From contig NZ_SBHZ01000007.1 of assembly GCF_004521985.1 (NCBI RefSeq), forward strand, positions 124,001 through 188,000: a stretch of 64,000 nucleotides of DNA, written 5' to 3'. Shown here piece after piece: positions 17,227 through 25,445 of this stretch. The translations under genes were made by a program, and so were the position numbers. Numbering within the stretch: position 1 is the stretch's first letter; each line of letters opens with the position of its first letter. The DNA comes from Ectopseudomonas khazarica. Lineage in GTDB: Bacteria > Pseudomonadota > Gammaproteobacteria > Pseudomonadales > Pseudomonadaceae. Below the pieces are notes generated by a model, which ran no database searches, was not told the origin of the DNA, and was given only the letters and a program-made list of their open reading frames with translations.

Positions 17227-18522
17227 ATGAACGCCATAACCCACACTCGGCAGGTCAGCCCGGCGACCCTGCGCAAGGTGATCGCCGCCTCGGCCATCGG
17301 CAACTTCGTCGAGTGGTTCGATTTCGCCGTCTACGGGTTTCTCGCCGTGACCATCGCCGCCCTGTTCTTTCCCCAGGGCAACCCGACCCTGGCCTTGCTG
17401 CAGACCTTCGCGGTGTTCGCCGTGTCGTTCGCCCTGCGCCCGCTGGGCGGGATCTTCTTCGGCACCCTCGGGGACCGCATCGGGCGCAAGCGGGTGCTGT
17501 CGATCACCGTGCTGATGATGGCCGGCGCCACCACACTGATCGGCCTGCTGCCGACCTACGCCAGCATCGGTCTGTTCGCCCCGCTGCTGCTGGCGCTGGC
17601 GCGCTGCCTGCAGGGCTTCTCGGCCGGTGGCGAATACGCCGGTGCCTGCGCCTTCGTCATGGAGCACGCGCCCACCGAGCGCAAGGCGCGCTATGGCAGT
17701 TTCGTGCCGGTCTCGACCTTCCTCGCCTTCGCCTCGGCCGCCGGACTGGTGTTCGGCCTCGACCAGTTCATCAGCAACGAGCAGATGCAGGCCTGGGGCT
17801 GGCGCCTGCCGTTCCTCATCGCTGCGCCGCTGGGCCTGGTCGGCCTGTACATGCGCCTGCGCCTGGACGAATCGCCCGCCTTCCAGGCCCTGGCCGCCGA
17901 GCAGGCCCCCGAGCATTCGCCGCTGCGCGAAACTCTGCGCAGCCACGGCGCCACCATCGTCTGCCTGGGCGCATTCATCTCCGCCACGGCGCTGTCGTTC
18001 TACATGTTCACCACCTACCTCAGCACCTACATGCAGGTGGTCGGCGGCGCCAGCCGGCCCACGGCACTGCTGGCCAACCTGATGGCGCTGGTGTTCGCCG
18101 GCCTGCTGTGCCCGTTCGTGGGGCGCTACTCGGATCGCGTCGGCCGCCGCCGGACCATCCTCAGCGCCTGCCTGGCGCTGATCGTCGCGGTCTATCCGGC
18201 CTTCTCCCTGGCCACGTCCGGCCAGCTGCTGCCCTCGGCGCTGGGCGCCATGCTGCTGGCCGTCGGCGCGGTGATCTGCGGCGTGGTCACCGCCGTGCTG
18301 CTCTCCGAACAGTTCCCCACCCGTGTGCGCTACACCGCCTCGGCCTTCACCTACAACATCGCCTACACCCTCTTCGGCGGCACCGCTCCGCTGGTGGCGA
18401 CCTGGCTGATCGAGCAGACCGGCGACCGCATGGCGCCAGCCTACTACCTGATCGTCATCGCCCTGATCGCCATGGCCGGTGGCATGGCGCTACCCGAGTC
18501 GTCGAAACGCCCACTGCACTGA
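17227..18522 (+). CDS. MFS metabolite:H+ symporter (MHS family)
   Basis: The product has 431 residues from ATG 17227 (CAGGAG upstream); the frame also extends to 17188. Twelve hydrophobic segments. MHS-family signatures: SAIGNFVEWFDFAVYGFLA near 20-38, the loop GDRIGRKRVL after TM2, SAGGEYAGACAFVMEHAP, and GRYSDRVGRRRTI in the central loop. Members carry carboxylates, proline, betaine or shikimate with protons; the substrate here is not evident. Confidence 0.88.
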   Translation: MNAITHTRQVSPATLRKVIAASAIGNFVEWFDFAVYGFLAVTIAALFFPQGNPTLALLQTFAVFAVSFALRPLGGIFFGTLGDRIGRKRVLSITVLMMAGATTLIGLLPTYASIGLFAPLLLALARCLQGFSAGGEYAGACAFVMEHAPTERKARYGSFVPVSTFLAFASAAGLVFGLDQFISNEQMQAWGWRLPFLIAAPLGLVGLYMRLRLDESPAFQALAAEQAPEHSPLRETLRSHGATIVCLGAFISATALSFYMFTTYLSTYMQVVGGASRPTALLANLMALVFAGLLCPFVGRYSDRVGRRRTILSACLALIVAVYPAFSLATSGQLLPSALGAMLLAVGAVICGVVTAVLLSEQFPTRVRYTASAFTYNIAYTLFGGTAPLVATWLIEQTGDRMAPAYYLIVIALIAMAGGMALPESSKRPLH

Positions 18523-18533
18523 GTACCGACAGC

Positions 18534-18555
18534 CATGGCGCAGTGCTGCGCCATG
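18534..18555. terminator. Perfect hairpin downstream of the MFS gene
   Basis: CATGGCGCA-GTGC-TGCGCCATG is a 9-bp perfect stem with a 4-nt loop, 12 bp after the MFS stop codon. No clear T-run follows, so it is a transcript-end stabiliser or weak terminator. The rest of the gap to 18731 shows nothing further I can name. Confidence 0.5.
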
Positions 18556-18731
18556 CACCGAGTAGCGGGAGGCACACGCCTCTGCGCAAAAGTGGACCAA
18601 GCAGAATTGGGTGAAATGGATCTATGTGACTGGCCCACCGGTGCGTAGATTTCTCTTCACCGGGCCGCTGTGGTTCTGCCAGTCGCAGAGACGCATCGGT
18701 TTCTTCTCGACTCGGATTAAGGGTGAAAACC

Positions 18732-19211
18732 ATGAGCCAGCGTCTCGACTACTTCAAACTCTCCCCGAAGGCCTCCAGCAAGTACGCGGAATTTTCCACC
18801 CTGCTGAGCAAGACGCCGTTCCTCACCGAACTCGCCCACCTGGTCACCCTGCGCGCCTCGCAGATCAACGGCTGCGCCTTCTGCGTGGACATGCACGTCA
18901 AGGAGGCGAAGATTCACGGCGAACGCGAACTGCGCCTGCACCATGTCGCCGTCTGGCGCGAATCGCCGCTGTTCTCCGACCGCGAGCGGGCCGCCCTGGA
19001 GTGGACCGAAGCCCTGACCGTCCTGTCGCCGCACGGCGTCAGTGATGCCATCTACAACAGCGTGCGTGAGCAGTTCTCCGAGCAGGAGCTGGCCGATCTG
19101 TCCCTGCTGGTGGTGGCCATCAACGGCTGGAACCGTCTCAGCGTGGCCTTCCGCAACGTCCCCGGCTCCGCCGACAAGCTGTACGGACTGGACAAGGCCG
19201 GCCTGGCCTGA
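18732..19211 (+). CDS. Carboxymuconolactone decarboxylase / AhpD-like alkylhydroperoxidase
   Basis: The product has 159 residues from ATG 18732 (AAGGG upstream). AhpD core motif INGCAFCVDMHVKEA near residues 45-60, with the redox CxxC and following His. Such proteins reduce peroxides or are of unknown function; single-domain members are common in Pseudomonas. Monocistronic in appearance. Confidence 0.88.
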   Translation: MSQRLDYFKLSPKASSKYAEFSTLLSKTPFLTELAHLVTLRASQINGCAFCVDMHVKEAKIHGERELRLHHVAVWRESPLFSDRERAALEWTEALTVLSPHGVSDAIYNSVREQFSEQELADLSLLVVAINGWNRLSVAFRNVPGSADKLYGLDKAGLA

Positions 19212-19356
19212 GGGCCCGTCTACAGGGCAAGGTCGGCCATAGCCCGAGCGCCCCATGGCTCCCTGAGCGTAACGCGAGTGACGAGCCCGTCGGTGGTGAC
19301 CAATCCCCGGTGGCATCCATCAGACACACTCGCTGTCCGCTCAACGGAGCCCTTGC

Positions 19357-21495
19357 ATGCCGCCCCTGCAACTTTCCCGCCAACCTGCCCGACTCACCCT
19401 GCTGGCGCTCGCCAGCCTGGGCATCAATCACGCCCGGGCCGACGAACCCGTGCAGCTCGATGCGTTGCACATCAGCGCAACACCGGTCAGTGAAGCGGAC
19501 GCCGCGCGCAAGACGCTCGAGCGCGTATCCGGTGCCACCAACCTGGTAGACATGGACCAGGTCGATCAGGGCCGCGTGGCCGGTGTCGCCGACGTGCTGG
19601 CCTATCAGCCCGGCGTCTATGCGCAATCGCCGGGCAATGAAGGGGTGAAGATCAGCATGCGGGGTTCCGGCATCAACCGTGGTCCCGGTGCCCATGCCTC
19701 CGGCACGCACATCCTGCTCGACGGCCTGCCGCTGACCGGCTCCGGTGGCACCCCCTACGAGCTGCTGGAACCCCTGTGGATAAGTCGCGCGGAGGTCCTG
19801 CGCGGCGCCAACGGCTTCGAACGCGGTGCGCTGGCCCTCGGCGGTGCCATCGACTACATCAGCCACACCGGCTACAGCGCACCCAAGCTGCAACTGCGCT
19901 ACGAGGCCGGCAGCCATGGCTACCAGAAACGCAGCATCGCCTCGGGCCAGGTTCTGGGCGATGTCGACTACTACCTCAACCTCACCGACAGCCACTACGA
20001 CGGCTATCAGGATCACGCCTCCGGACAGGGCAAGGGCATTGCCGGCAACGTCGGCTATCGCCTCAACGACAGCCTGGAAACGCGCTTCTACCTGCGCTAC
20101 CGCGAGACCGAGCACGACACGCCGGGGCGCCTGAGCAAGGCACAGATCAAACACGATCCGCGCGATGCCGCAGCCGCGAACCTGCGCATCGACGCCCACC
20201 GAGACCAGCCTGGCAGCACCTGGCTGGCCAACAAGACCACCTGGTACCTGGACGCCGACGCCACCCTGGTCGCCGGCCTGGCGTACCACCACTACCCGAT
20301 GGATATCGTCGAGAGCCCCTACCGCAACAGTGCCTACCGTGTCCGCGTCGACTACAGCGACATCAGCGCCACGCTGAACTACACACGCCGCCACAGCCTG
20401 TTCGGTCTGGACAGCAGCACCAGCGTCGGCCTGCGCAGCACCCGCAACCTGCCCGGCAGCAAAGCGCGAGAGAACGCCACGCAACCGCTGACCGTCGATG
20501 GCAACACCTACCCGGCCGGCACCCTGATGCGCGAATACATCCACCAAGGTTCGGACAACACGCTGCACATCAGCAACGAACTGCAGCTACGCCCCGAGCT
20601 ATGGCTGGATACCGGCCTGGCGCTGATCAATACCCGGCGCAAGGTCGAGGTGACCGCTCCGGCCAATCCCTACAGGCTCGACACCGACACCTGGGACTAC
20701 GCTCCCCGCATCGGCCTGCGCTACCAGCTCGCCCCCGCCGTACAGCTGTATGGCAACATCAGCCGCTCGGTGGAACCAGCGCATGCCTGGTCGATGATCT
20801 GGAGCTCGAACGACTATTTTCCGGCCGGCAGCGGCCCGGCGACAGGCCGCTACCGCGCCCCGGTCTCTCTGGATAACCAGACGGCAACGACCTTCGAAGT
20901 CGGTGGTCGTGGCGATTCGCCGCTCGGCCAATGGGACCTTGCGCTCTACCACGCGCAAGTACGCCACGAGTTGCTCAGCGTCGAAGTCGCTCCAGCAGTC
21001 ACCCGCGAGTCCAACGCCAGCCCCACCGTGCACCAGGGCATCGAAGCCGGCCTGAACAGCCTGCTCTGGCAAGACCACGGCAGCGCCTTGAGCCTGCGTC
21101 AGGCCTACACCTTCAGCGACTTCCACTACCGCGATGACGACAGCTTCGGCGACAACCGCCTGCCCGGCCTGCCGCGCCACTACTACCAGGCCGAACTGCG
21201 CTACGACCACCCGAGCGGCTTCTATGCCGGGGTGAATACCCGGTACGCCTCCAGGGTCGCGGTGGACTACGCCAACTCCTACTACGCCGACGCCTATGCC
21301 CTCTTCGGCGCCACCCTCGGCTACGCCTCGCCGAAGGACGACTGGCAGGCCTGGCTCGACCTGCGCAACCTCACCGACAAGCGCTACGCCGCCACCGTCA
21401 CTCCCGGCTATGACGACAAGGGCGCGGACGCCGCGCGCTCCACGCCCGGGGAAGGGTTCGGGGTGTACACGGGGGTTTCCTGGAGCTGGCTGTAA
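19357..21495 (+). CDS. TonB-dependent outer-membrane receptor
   Basis: The product has 712 residues. Signal peptide to about residue 28 (cleavage at HARA/DEP), a TonB-box-like LDALHISAT near 34-42, then the plug with VADVLAYQPGVYAQSPG, MRGSGINRG and VLRGANGFERGALALGGAIDY. The barrel ends in aromatic VSWSWL. Length and plug fit ferric-siderophore/metal receptors (FecA-like group). The ligand is unknown; no signalling N-terminal domain or sigma/anti-sigma pair nearby. A DnaA-box 9-mer lies inside at 19775. Confidence 0.9.
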   Translation: MPPLQLSRQPARLTLLALASLGINHARADEPVQLDALHISATPVSEADAARKTLERVSGATNLVDMDQVDQGRVAGVADVLAYQPGVYAQSPGNEGVKISMRGSGINRGPGAHASGTHILLDGLPLTGSGGTPYELLEPLWISRAEVLRGANGFERGALALGGAIDYISHTGYSAPKLQLRYEAGSHGYQKRSIASGQVLGDVDYYLNLTDSHYDGYQDHASGQGKGIAGNVGYRLNDSLETRFYLRYRETEHDTPGRLSKAQIKHDPRDAAAANLRIDAHRDQPGSTWLANKTTWYLDADATLVAGLAYHHYPMDIVESPYRNSAYRVRVDYSDISATLNYTRRHSLFGLDSSTSVGLRSTRNLPGSKARENATQPLTVDGNTYPAGTLMREYIHQGSDNTLHISNELQLRPELWLDTGLALINTRRKVEVTAPANPYRLDTDTWDYAPRIGLRYQLAPAVQLYGNISRSVEPAHAWSMIWSSNDYFPAGSGPATGRYRAPVSLDNQTATTFEVGGRGDSPLGQWDLALYHAQVRHELLSVEVAPAVTRESNASPTVHQGIEAGLNSLLWQDHGSALSLRQAYTFSDFHYRDDDSFGDNRLPGLPRHYYQAELRYDHPSGFYAGVNTRYASRVAVDYANSYYADAYALFGATLGYASPKDDWQAWLDLRNLTDKRYAATVTPGYDDKGADAARSTPGEGFGVYTGVSWSWL

Positions 21496-21510
21496 ACCGC
21501 CCTGCTCGCC

Positions 21511-21619
21511 GGTGGATGACGCTATTTGCATCCACCCATCGGACTTCTGGGGCCACATGCTGGCGGACATGAAAAGCGCTGTCCGCCCTACGCATGACCC
21601 GGCGTAGCGTGGACAACGC
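21511..21619. repeat. Dispersed about 110-bp repeat, copy 1
   Basis: Starts GGTGGATGACGCTATTTG and contains a perfect hairpin GGCGGACA (21562) / TGTCCGCC (21580), then CTACGCATGACCCGGCG. Very similar to 22759-22866 in the same orientation. Lies between the TonB receptor and the GNAT pair; the hairpin may end the receptor transcript. Confidence 0.8.
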
Positions 21620-21712
21620 GAAGCTTGTCCTCCAACGAAGCACCAACACGCCGACGATAACAACGCACGGCAAGCGCCGGGTTATAGTCCGGCTCTGTCC
21701 GTGAGGTCCGTG

Positions 21713-22216
21713 ATGAGCCAACCCTATACCACCTACTACCTGGAGATGACCCGCGCCGAACAGCTGCGCGCCAAGGCGCCACGCAGCGAACTGCAGATCG
21801 TCGAATGCGAGGAGTCACAAGGCGCGTTCAACCGTTTTCTCTACCAGTTGGTCGGTTCGGCCTGGGAATGGGGTGATCTGGACGACTGGGACGACGCGCA
21901 CTGGCAGGCCATGGTGGAGAACCCGGCGCACCGCACCTGGGTGGCGTACCACCGTGGCGCCATCGCCGGTTACTACGAGCTGCTGCGCCCCGATGGTCAC
22001 AACACCGAAATCCGCTATTTCGGCCTGGCCCCGCAGTTTCTCGACCGTGGCTTCGGCGGCGCCCTGCTCAGCCACGCCATCACTTCCGCATGGCAGTGGC
22101 CCGGTACCGAACGTGTCTGGGTACACACCTGCACCTTCGACCATCCAGCTGCCCTGGCCAACTATCAGGCACGAGGGATGCGGGTCTATCAGGAAGAGAT
22201 CAACAACGCCGATTGA
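21713..22216 (+). CDS. GNAT-family N-acetyltransferase
   Basis: The product has 167 residues from ATG 21713. Acetyl-CoA-binding region: IRYFGLAPQFLDRGFGGALLSHAI near 103-126 (the Q/RxxGxG/A loop as DRGFGG) and VHTCTFDHPAALANYQARGMR near the C-terminus. Substrate unknown. Followed 30 bp later by a second, unrelated GNAT gene. Confidence 0.88.
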   Translation: MSQPYTTYYLEMTRAEQLRAKAPRSELQIVECEESQGAFNRFLYQLVGSAWEWGDLDDWDDAHWQAMVENPAHRTWVAYHRGAIAGYYELLRPDGHNTEIRYFGLAPQFLDRGFGGALLSHAITSAWQWPGTERVWVHTCTFDHPAALANYQARGMRVYQEEINNAD

Positions 22217-22246
22217 GTCGTTGACCGACAAAGGAGCGAGAACAGC

Positions 22247-22708
22247 ATGGACTGCATGATTCGACCGGCGACACAGGACGATGCGGCAGCGATCAGTCGA
22301 GTCGTGATTACCGCGTTACGCGAGTCGAACGCCCGGGACTATGCACCCGAGGTGATCTCTCGGATCGAGCAAAGCTTCACACCTCAAGCCGTGGCTGCAC
22401 TGCTCGGCACGCGCAGGGTCTTCGTCGCCTCGCTGCACGGAATGCCGATCGCCACCGCCAGCCTCGATGGCGAGGTGGTCAGGACGGTCTTCGTCGATCC
22501 GGCGTACCAGGGCGGCGGAGTGGGTCGCCGACTGATGGAAGCGCTCCACGCCGAAGCGCTGAACCTCGGCATGGCCAAGCTGCTGGTGCCGTCGTCGCTG
22601 ACTGCCGAAAGCTTCTACGCAGGCCTCGGTTACCGCAAGGTACGTGATGAATTCCATGGGGCGGAACGCACCGTGGTGATGGAAAAGACGCTGCCGGCTT
22701 GTGGATAA
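22247..22708 (+). CDS. GNAT-family N-acetyltransferase
   Basis: The product has 153 residues; AAAGGAG lies about 11 nt upstream. Acetyl-CoA loop VFVDPAYQGGGVGRRLMEALHAEA near 84-107 and the C-terminal SFYAGLGYRKV motif. The 3' end carries a DnaA-box 9-mer (22700-22708), which includes the stop codon. Substrate unknown. Confidence 0.88.
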   Translation: MDCMIRPATQDDAAAISRVVITALRESNARDYAPEVISRIEQSFTPQAVAALLGTRRVFVASLHGMPIATASLDGEVVRTVFVDPAYQGGGVGRRLMEALHAEALNLGMAKLLVPSSLTAESFYAGLGYRKVRDEFHGAERTVVMEKTLPACG

Positions 22709-22758
22709 CGCTTCGCTGCCCAGCATTCTTGCGCGGAAGCAGCCTGGTCAAGCAAGAA

Positions 22759-22866
22759 GGTGGACGACGCTCTTCATCCCCCCCATCGGATTCCTGAGTC
22801 CACATATTGGCGGACATGAAAAGCGATGTCCGCCCTACGCATGACCCGGCGCAGGGCGAACAACGC
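22759..22866. repeat. Dispersed about 110-bp repeat, copy 2
   Basis: GGTGGACGACGCTCTTCATC ... GGCGGACATGAAAAGCG ATGTCCGCCCTACGCATGACC: same order and orientation as 21511-21619, with a handful of substitutions. Ends 9 bp before the cobF stop codon, so it may also be the terminator of the minus-strand cob transcript. Confidence 0.8.
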
Positions 22867-22875
22867 CCCCTCACC

Positions 22876-23643
22876 TCAAGCCTGCACCGTCCCTTCCTTG
22901 CGCAGCAGGTAGCTGTCCATGATCCAGCCGTTACGCTCGCGCGCCTCGGCGCGGGTGATGGCGATCTTGTCGGCCAGTTCGTCCAGCGGGCCGGCCATGA
23001 GGATTTCGTCGGCGGTGCCGACGTAGGCGCCCCAGTAGATGGTCAGGCCCTGGCCGGTGAAGCGGCGGTAGGTGTCCTTGGCGTCGAGCATCACCGCCAC
23101 GCTGTCCACACCCTGCGGCCAGCCTTCGGCGAGCAGGCGCCCGGTGGTGATTTCCACGGCGCGGCCGATGCTGTTGAGCGGGATGCGATGGCGTGCGGTG
23201 AGCGCCTGCAGGCTGGTGATGCCGGGAATCACGTCGTAGGCGAAGTCGCTGCGACGGGCAGCGATGGCCTCGATGATGCGGATGCTGCTGTCGTACAGCG
23301 ACGGGTCGCCCCAGACCATGAAGGCGGCGGTCTCGCCGTCCGCCATCTGCTCGTCGAGCAACTGCTCGAATACCGCCTGCTTGTCGCGGTTGAGCTCGTC
23401 GACGCTGGCGCGGTAGTCGGCGGCGTCGCGCTCGCGCTCGGGCTGCTGGCCCTCGGCGAAACGCGGCGTGTGGCCATCGAGAAAGCGTGCGCAGATCTCG
23501 CGGCGCAGGGCATTGAGCTTGTGCTTCGCCGCGCCCTTGTCCATCAGGAAGATCACGTCGCTGCGGCGCAGCGCCTTGATCGCCTGGTAGGTGACGTAGT
23601 CCGGGTCGCCGGCGCCGATGCCGACCAGCAGCAGGGTTTTCAT
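22876..23643 (-). CDS. cobF: Precorrin-6A synthase (deacetylating)
   Basis: The product has 255 residues. Tetrapyrrole-methylase start LLLVGIGAGDPDYVTYQAIKAL, WGDPSLYDSSIRIIEAI in the middle, VIPGITSLQALTARHRIPLN, and the CobF-specific TIYWGAYVGTADEILMAGPL. It methylates C1 and removes the acyl group of precorrin-5. ATG 23643 overlaps the stop of the VWA/chlD frame (ATGA). Last gene of the cobW-cobN-chlI/D-cobF run. Confidence 0.93.
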   Translation of the reverse strand: MKTLLLVGIGAGDPDYVTYQAIKALRRSDVIFLMDKGAAKHKLNALRREICARFLDGHTPRFAEGQQPERERDAADYRASVDELNRDKQAVFEQLLDEQMADGETAAFMVWGDPSLYDSSIRIIEAIAARRSDFAYDVIPGITSLQALTARHRIPLNSIGRAVEITTGRLLAEGWPQGVDSVAVMLDAKDTYRRFTGQGLTIYWGAYVGTADEILMAGPLDELADKIAITRAEARERNGWIMDSYLLRKEGTVQA

Positions 23644-24383
23644 GGGGTTCTCCAGGGAATGGACAACCCGTAGGAGCCGGCTTGCCGGCGATCATCGCCC
23701 GCCAGCGGGCTCCTACAGGGCAGTAAGTCATCGATATGCTGGTAATCGGCGCCCAGCTGGCGCGCCAGCTCGCGGCCGCGGCCGAGGCGGATCGGCGCGC
23801 GCTCGCTGTCGATCAGCAGGGTCGGGCAACCCAGTGGCTGCATGGCCGGCCAGTCGCGCAGGCGGCCGTCGGTGAGGATCAGCAGGCGCTGCTGCTCGGC
23901 GGGCTTCTGTCGCCGCCGCCGCACCAGCCAGTCACCGGCCTGCTGCAGTGCATCGAGCAGTGGCGTACCGCCGCCGGCGCCGAGTTGCTGCAGCCAGGCA
24001 TGCAGTTCGGCACTGGCCTTGCGCCCCTGCCACAGCCACTGCGCCTCGCGACCACCGGCCTGCAGCACGGCCAGGCGCGCGCGCTGACGGTAGGCGCTGT
24101 CGAACAGCTCGGCGAGCAGGCCCTTGCTCAGGCTCAGCGCGCCATGGCGGCGGGTCGAGGCAGAAGCATCCACCAGCACCAGCCAGAGTTCATCGGCCTG
24201 ACGGCTGCGCGGCCGTAGCACCAGGTGCTCGCGGCGTAGCGGGCGACCATGGCGCAGGCTCGCCGGCCAGTCGATGCGGCCGTGCGCACCCGCCCGCGCG
24301 GCGCCGCGCAAGCCGCCGCCGAGTCGTCCGGGCCGTTTGCCGGCATCCGCGCCTGTGGCGTTGCGCGGGCGGATGCTCAGGGC
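23640..24383 (-). CDS. Chelatase VWA (ChlD/CobT-like) part, likely made by -1 frameshift from chlI
   Basis: 247 codons in the -1 frame relative to chlI. No ATG or GTG start is available: the frame opens just upstream, inside chlI, and the only conventional alternative is TTG 24311 with a poor ribosome site. The domain is von Willebrand factor A with an intact MIDAS: DASAS (in LVLVDASAST), the Thr of GGTPLLDAL and the Asp of LILTDGRLRD. This is the medium subunit partner of the AAA+ chelatase. Joined to chlI it would give about 581 residues (ChlID type). The last about 20 residues are encoded by a REP palindrome (23670-23716). Serves cobalt insertion with CobN. Confidence 0.85.
   Translation of the reverse strand, partial: ALSIRPRNATGADAGKRPGRLGGGLRGAARAGAHGRIDWPASLRHGRPLRREHLVLRPRSRQADELWLVLVDASASTRRHGALSLSKGLLAELFDSAYRQRARLAVLQAGGREAQWLWQGRKASAELHAWLQQLGAGGGTPLLDALQQAGDWLVRRRRQKPAEQQRLLILTDGRLRDWPAMQPLGCPTLLIDSERAPIRLGRGRELARQLGADYQHIDDLLPCRSPLAGDDRRQAGSYGLSIPWRTP
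23670..23716. repeat. REP palindrome inside the 3' end of the chlD frame
   Basis: Starts GTAGGAGCCGGCTTGCC and ends GCGGGCTCCTAC, matching the copy at 11219-11265. Here it is within the coding frame and encodes part of the C-terminal tail. Confidence 0.8.
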
Positions 24384-24391
24384 TTTTTTGT
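24343..24391 (-). other. Programmed -1 ribosomal frameshift signal
   Basis: On the minus strand the zero frame reads ACA AAA AAG CCC TGA, so the heptamer A AAA AAG (24389-24383) is in the X XXY YYZ phase needed for -1 slippage. Six nucleotides later a perfect stem begins: GCATCCGC (24376-24369) pairs with GCGGATGC (24350-24343) across an 18-nt loop. After slippage reading continues GCC CTG AGC ATC... into the VWA frame. Both the slippery site and its spacing to the stem are textbook. Frameshifting has been described for chlD-type chelatase genes in other bacteria. Confidence 0.85.
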
Positions 24392-25384
24392 CCAGCGCGG
24401 CGGCACCCGCCGCTCACCCATGGCCTGCACCTGCGCCGGCAACTCGCCCCATTGGCCTTCGCCCTGCTGTGGCGACTGCTCGGATTGCTGCGCCTGCGGC
24501 CGCTCGGGCGGCGTGGCGGCAGGCGCTTGTGGTGCCTGCTGGCGACGGCGATGACGCAGGACGAAGTCCTCCACCGCATCGATATCCACAGGCTCGATGA
24601 CCCCGGCACCCCGCCAGGCGGCATGGGCGCGGGCGGCGCGCAGCCAGACCAGGTCGGCGCGCAGGCCGTCGACGCCAGCGGCGAAGCAGCGCTGGCTGAT
24701 CTCGCCCAGCGACGCATCATCCAGGGCAATGGCGGCCAGCTGTTGGCGGGCGCTCTGGCAACGCGTCGCCAGGGCCTGTTGTTCAGCTTGCCAACGCTGT
24801 ACGAAGGCATCCGGAGACGCATCGAAGGCCAGGCGCCGGCGAACGATCTCGGCGCGCTCGGCCGGCTGCGGCTGGCCATCCAGCGCCAGGTTGAGACCGA
24901 AGCGGTCGAGCAGCTGCGGGCGCAGCTCGCCTTCCTCGACGTTCATGGTGCCGATCAGCACGAAGCGCGCGGCGTGGCGATGGGAGATGCCATCTCGCTC
25001 GACATGGTTGACCCCGCTGGCAGCGGCATCGAGCAGCAGGTCGACCAGATGATCGGGCAGCAGGTTGACCTCATCGACATACAGCACGCCAGCATCGGCG
25101 CGCGCCAGCAAACCCGGGGAAAAGCGCGCCTGGCCCTGACCCAGCGCGGCGTCCAGATCCAGGGTGCCGACGATACGTTCCTCGCTGGCGCCCAGCGGCA
25201 GGGTGACGAAACGCCCGCCGTCGAGCAGATCGGCCAGGCCACGGGCCAGGGTGGACTTGGCCATGCCGCGCGGGCCTTCGATCAGCACCCCGCCGATGGC
25301 CGGGTCGATGGCCGCCAGGCACAGCGCCAGCTTCAGCGAGTCGGCGCCGACCACGGCGGCAAGGGGGAAGTGATGTTCGGTCAT
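24377..25384 (-). CDS. Magnesium/cobalt chelatase AAA+ subunit (ChlI/BchI-like)
   Basis: The product has 335 residues from ATG 25384. AAA+ ATPase: Walker A region LIEGPRGMAKSTLARGLADLL near residues 34-54, Walker B VLYVDEVNLL near 100, sensor 1 FVLIGTMNVEEGELRPQLLDRFGL near 140. The C-terminal tail is Gln/Pro-rich (linker of ChlD type). It terminates at 24377 just after a slippery sequence; -1 slippage fuses it to the VWA domain. Works with CobN for ATP-driven cobalt insertion, replacing CobS/CobT. It lies 61 bp downstream of the ABC-F gene. Confidence 0.92.
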   Translation of the reverse strand: MTEHHFPLAAVVGADSLKLALCLAAIDPAIGGVLIEGPRGMAKSTLARGLADLLDGGRFVTLPLGASEERIVGTLDLDAALGQGQARFSPGLLARADAGVLYVDEVNLLPDHLVDLLLDAAASGVNHVERDGISHRHAARFVLIGTMNVEEGELRPQLLDRFGLNLALDGQPQPAERAEIVRRRLAFDASPDAFVQRWQAEQQALATRCQSARQQLAAIALDDASLGEISQRCFAAGVDGLRADLVWLRAARAHAAWRGAGVIEPVDIDAVEDFVLRHRRRQQAPQAPAATPPERPQAQQSEQSPQQGEGQWGELPAQVQAMGERRVPPRWTKKP

Positions 25385-25445
25385 GGCGGCATTCACTGGC
25401 GACAAAGATCGGCATTGTAGACCAGAGCCCTCGGCCACTGGCGTT

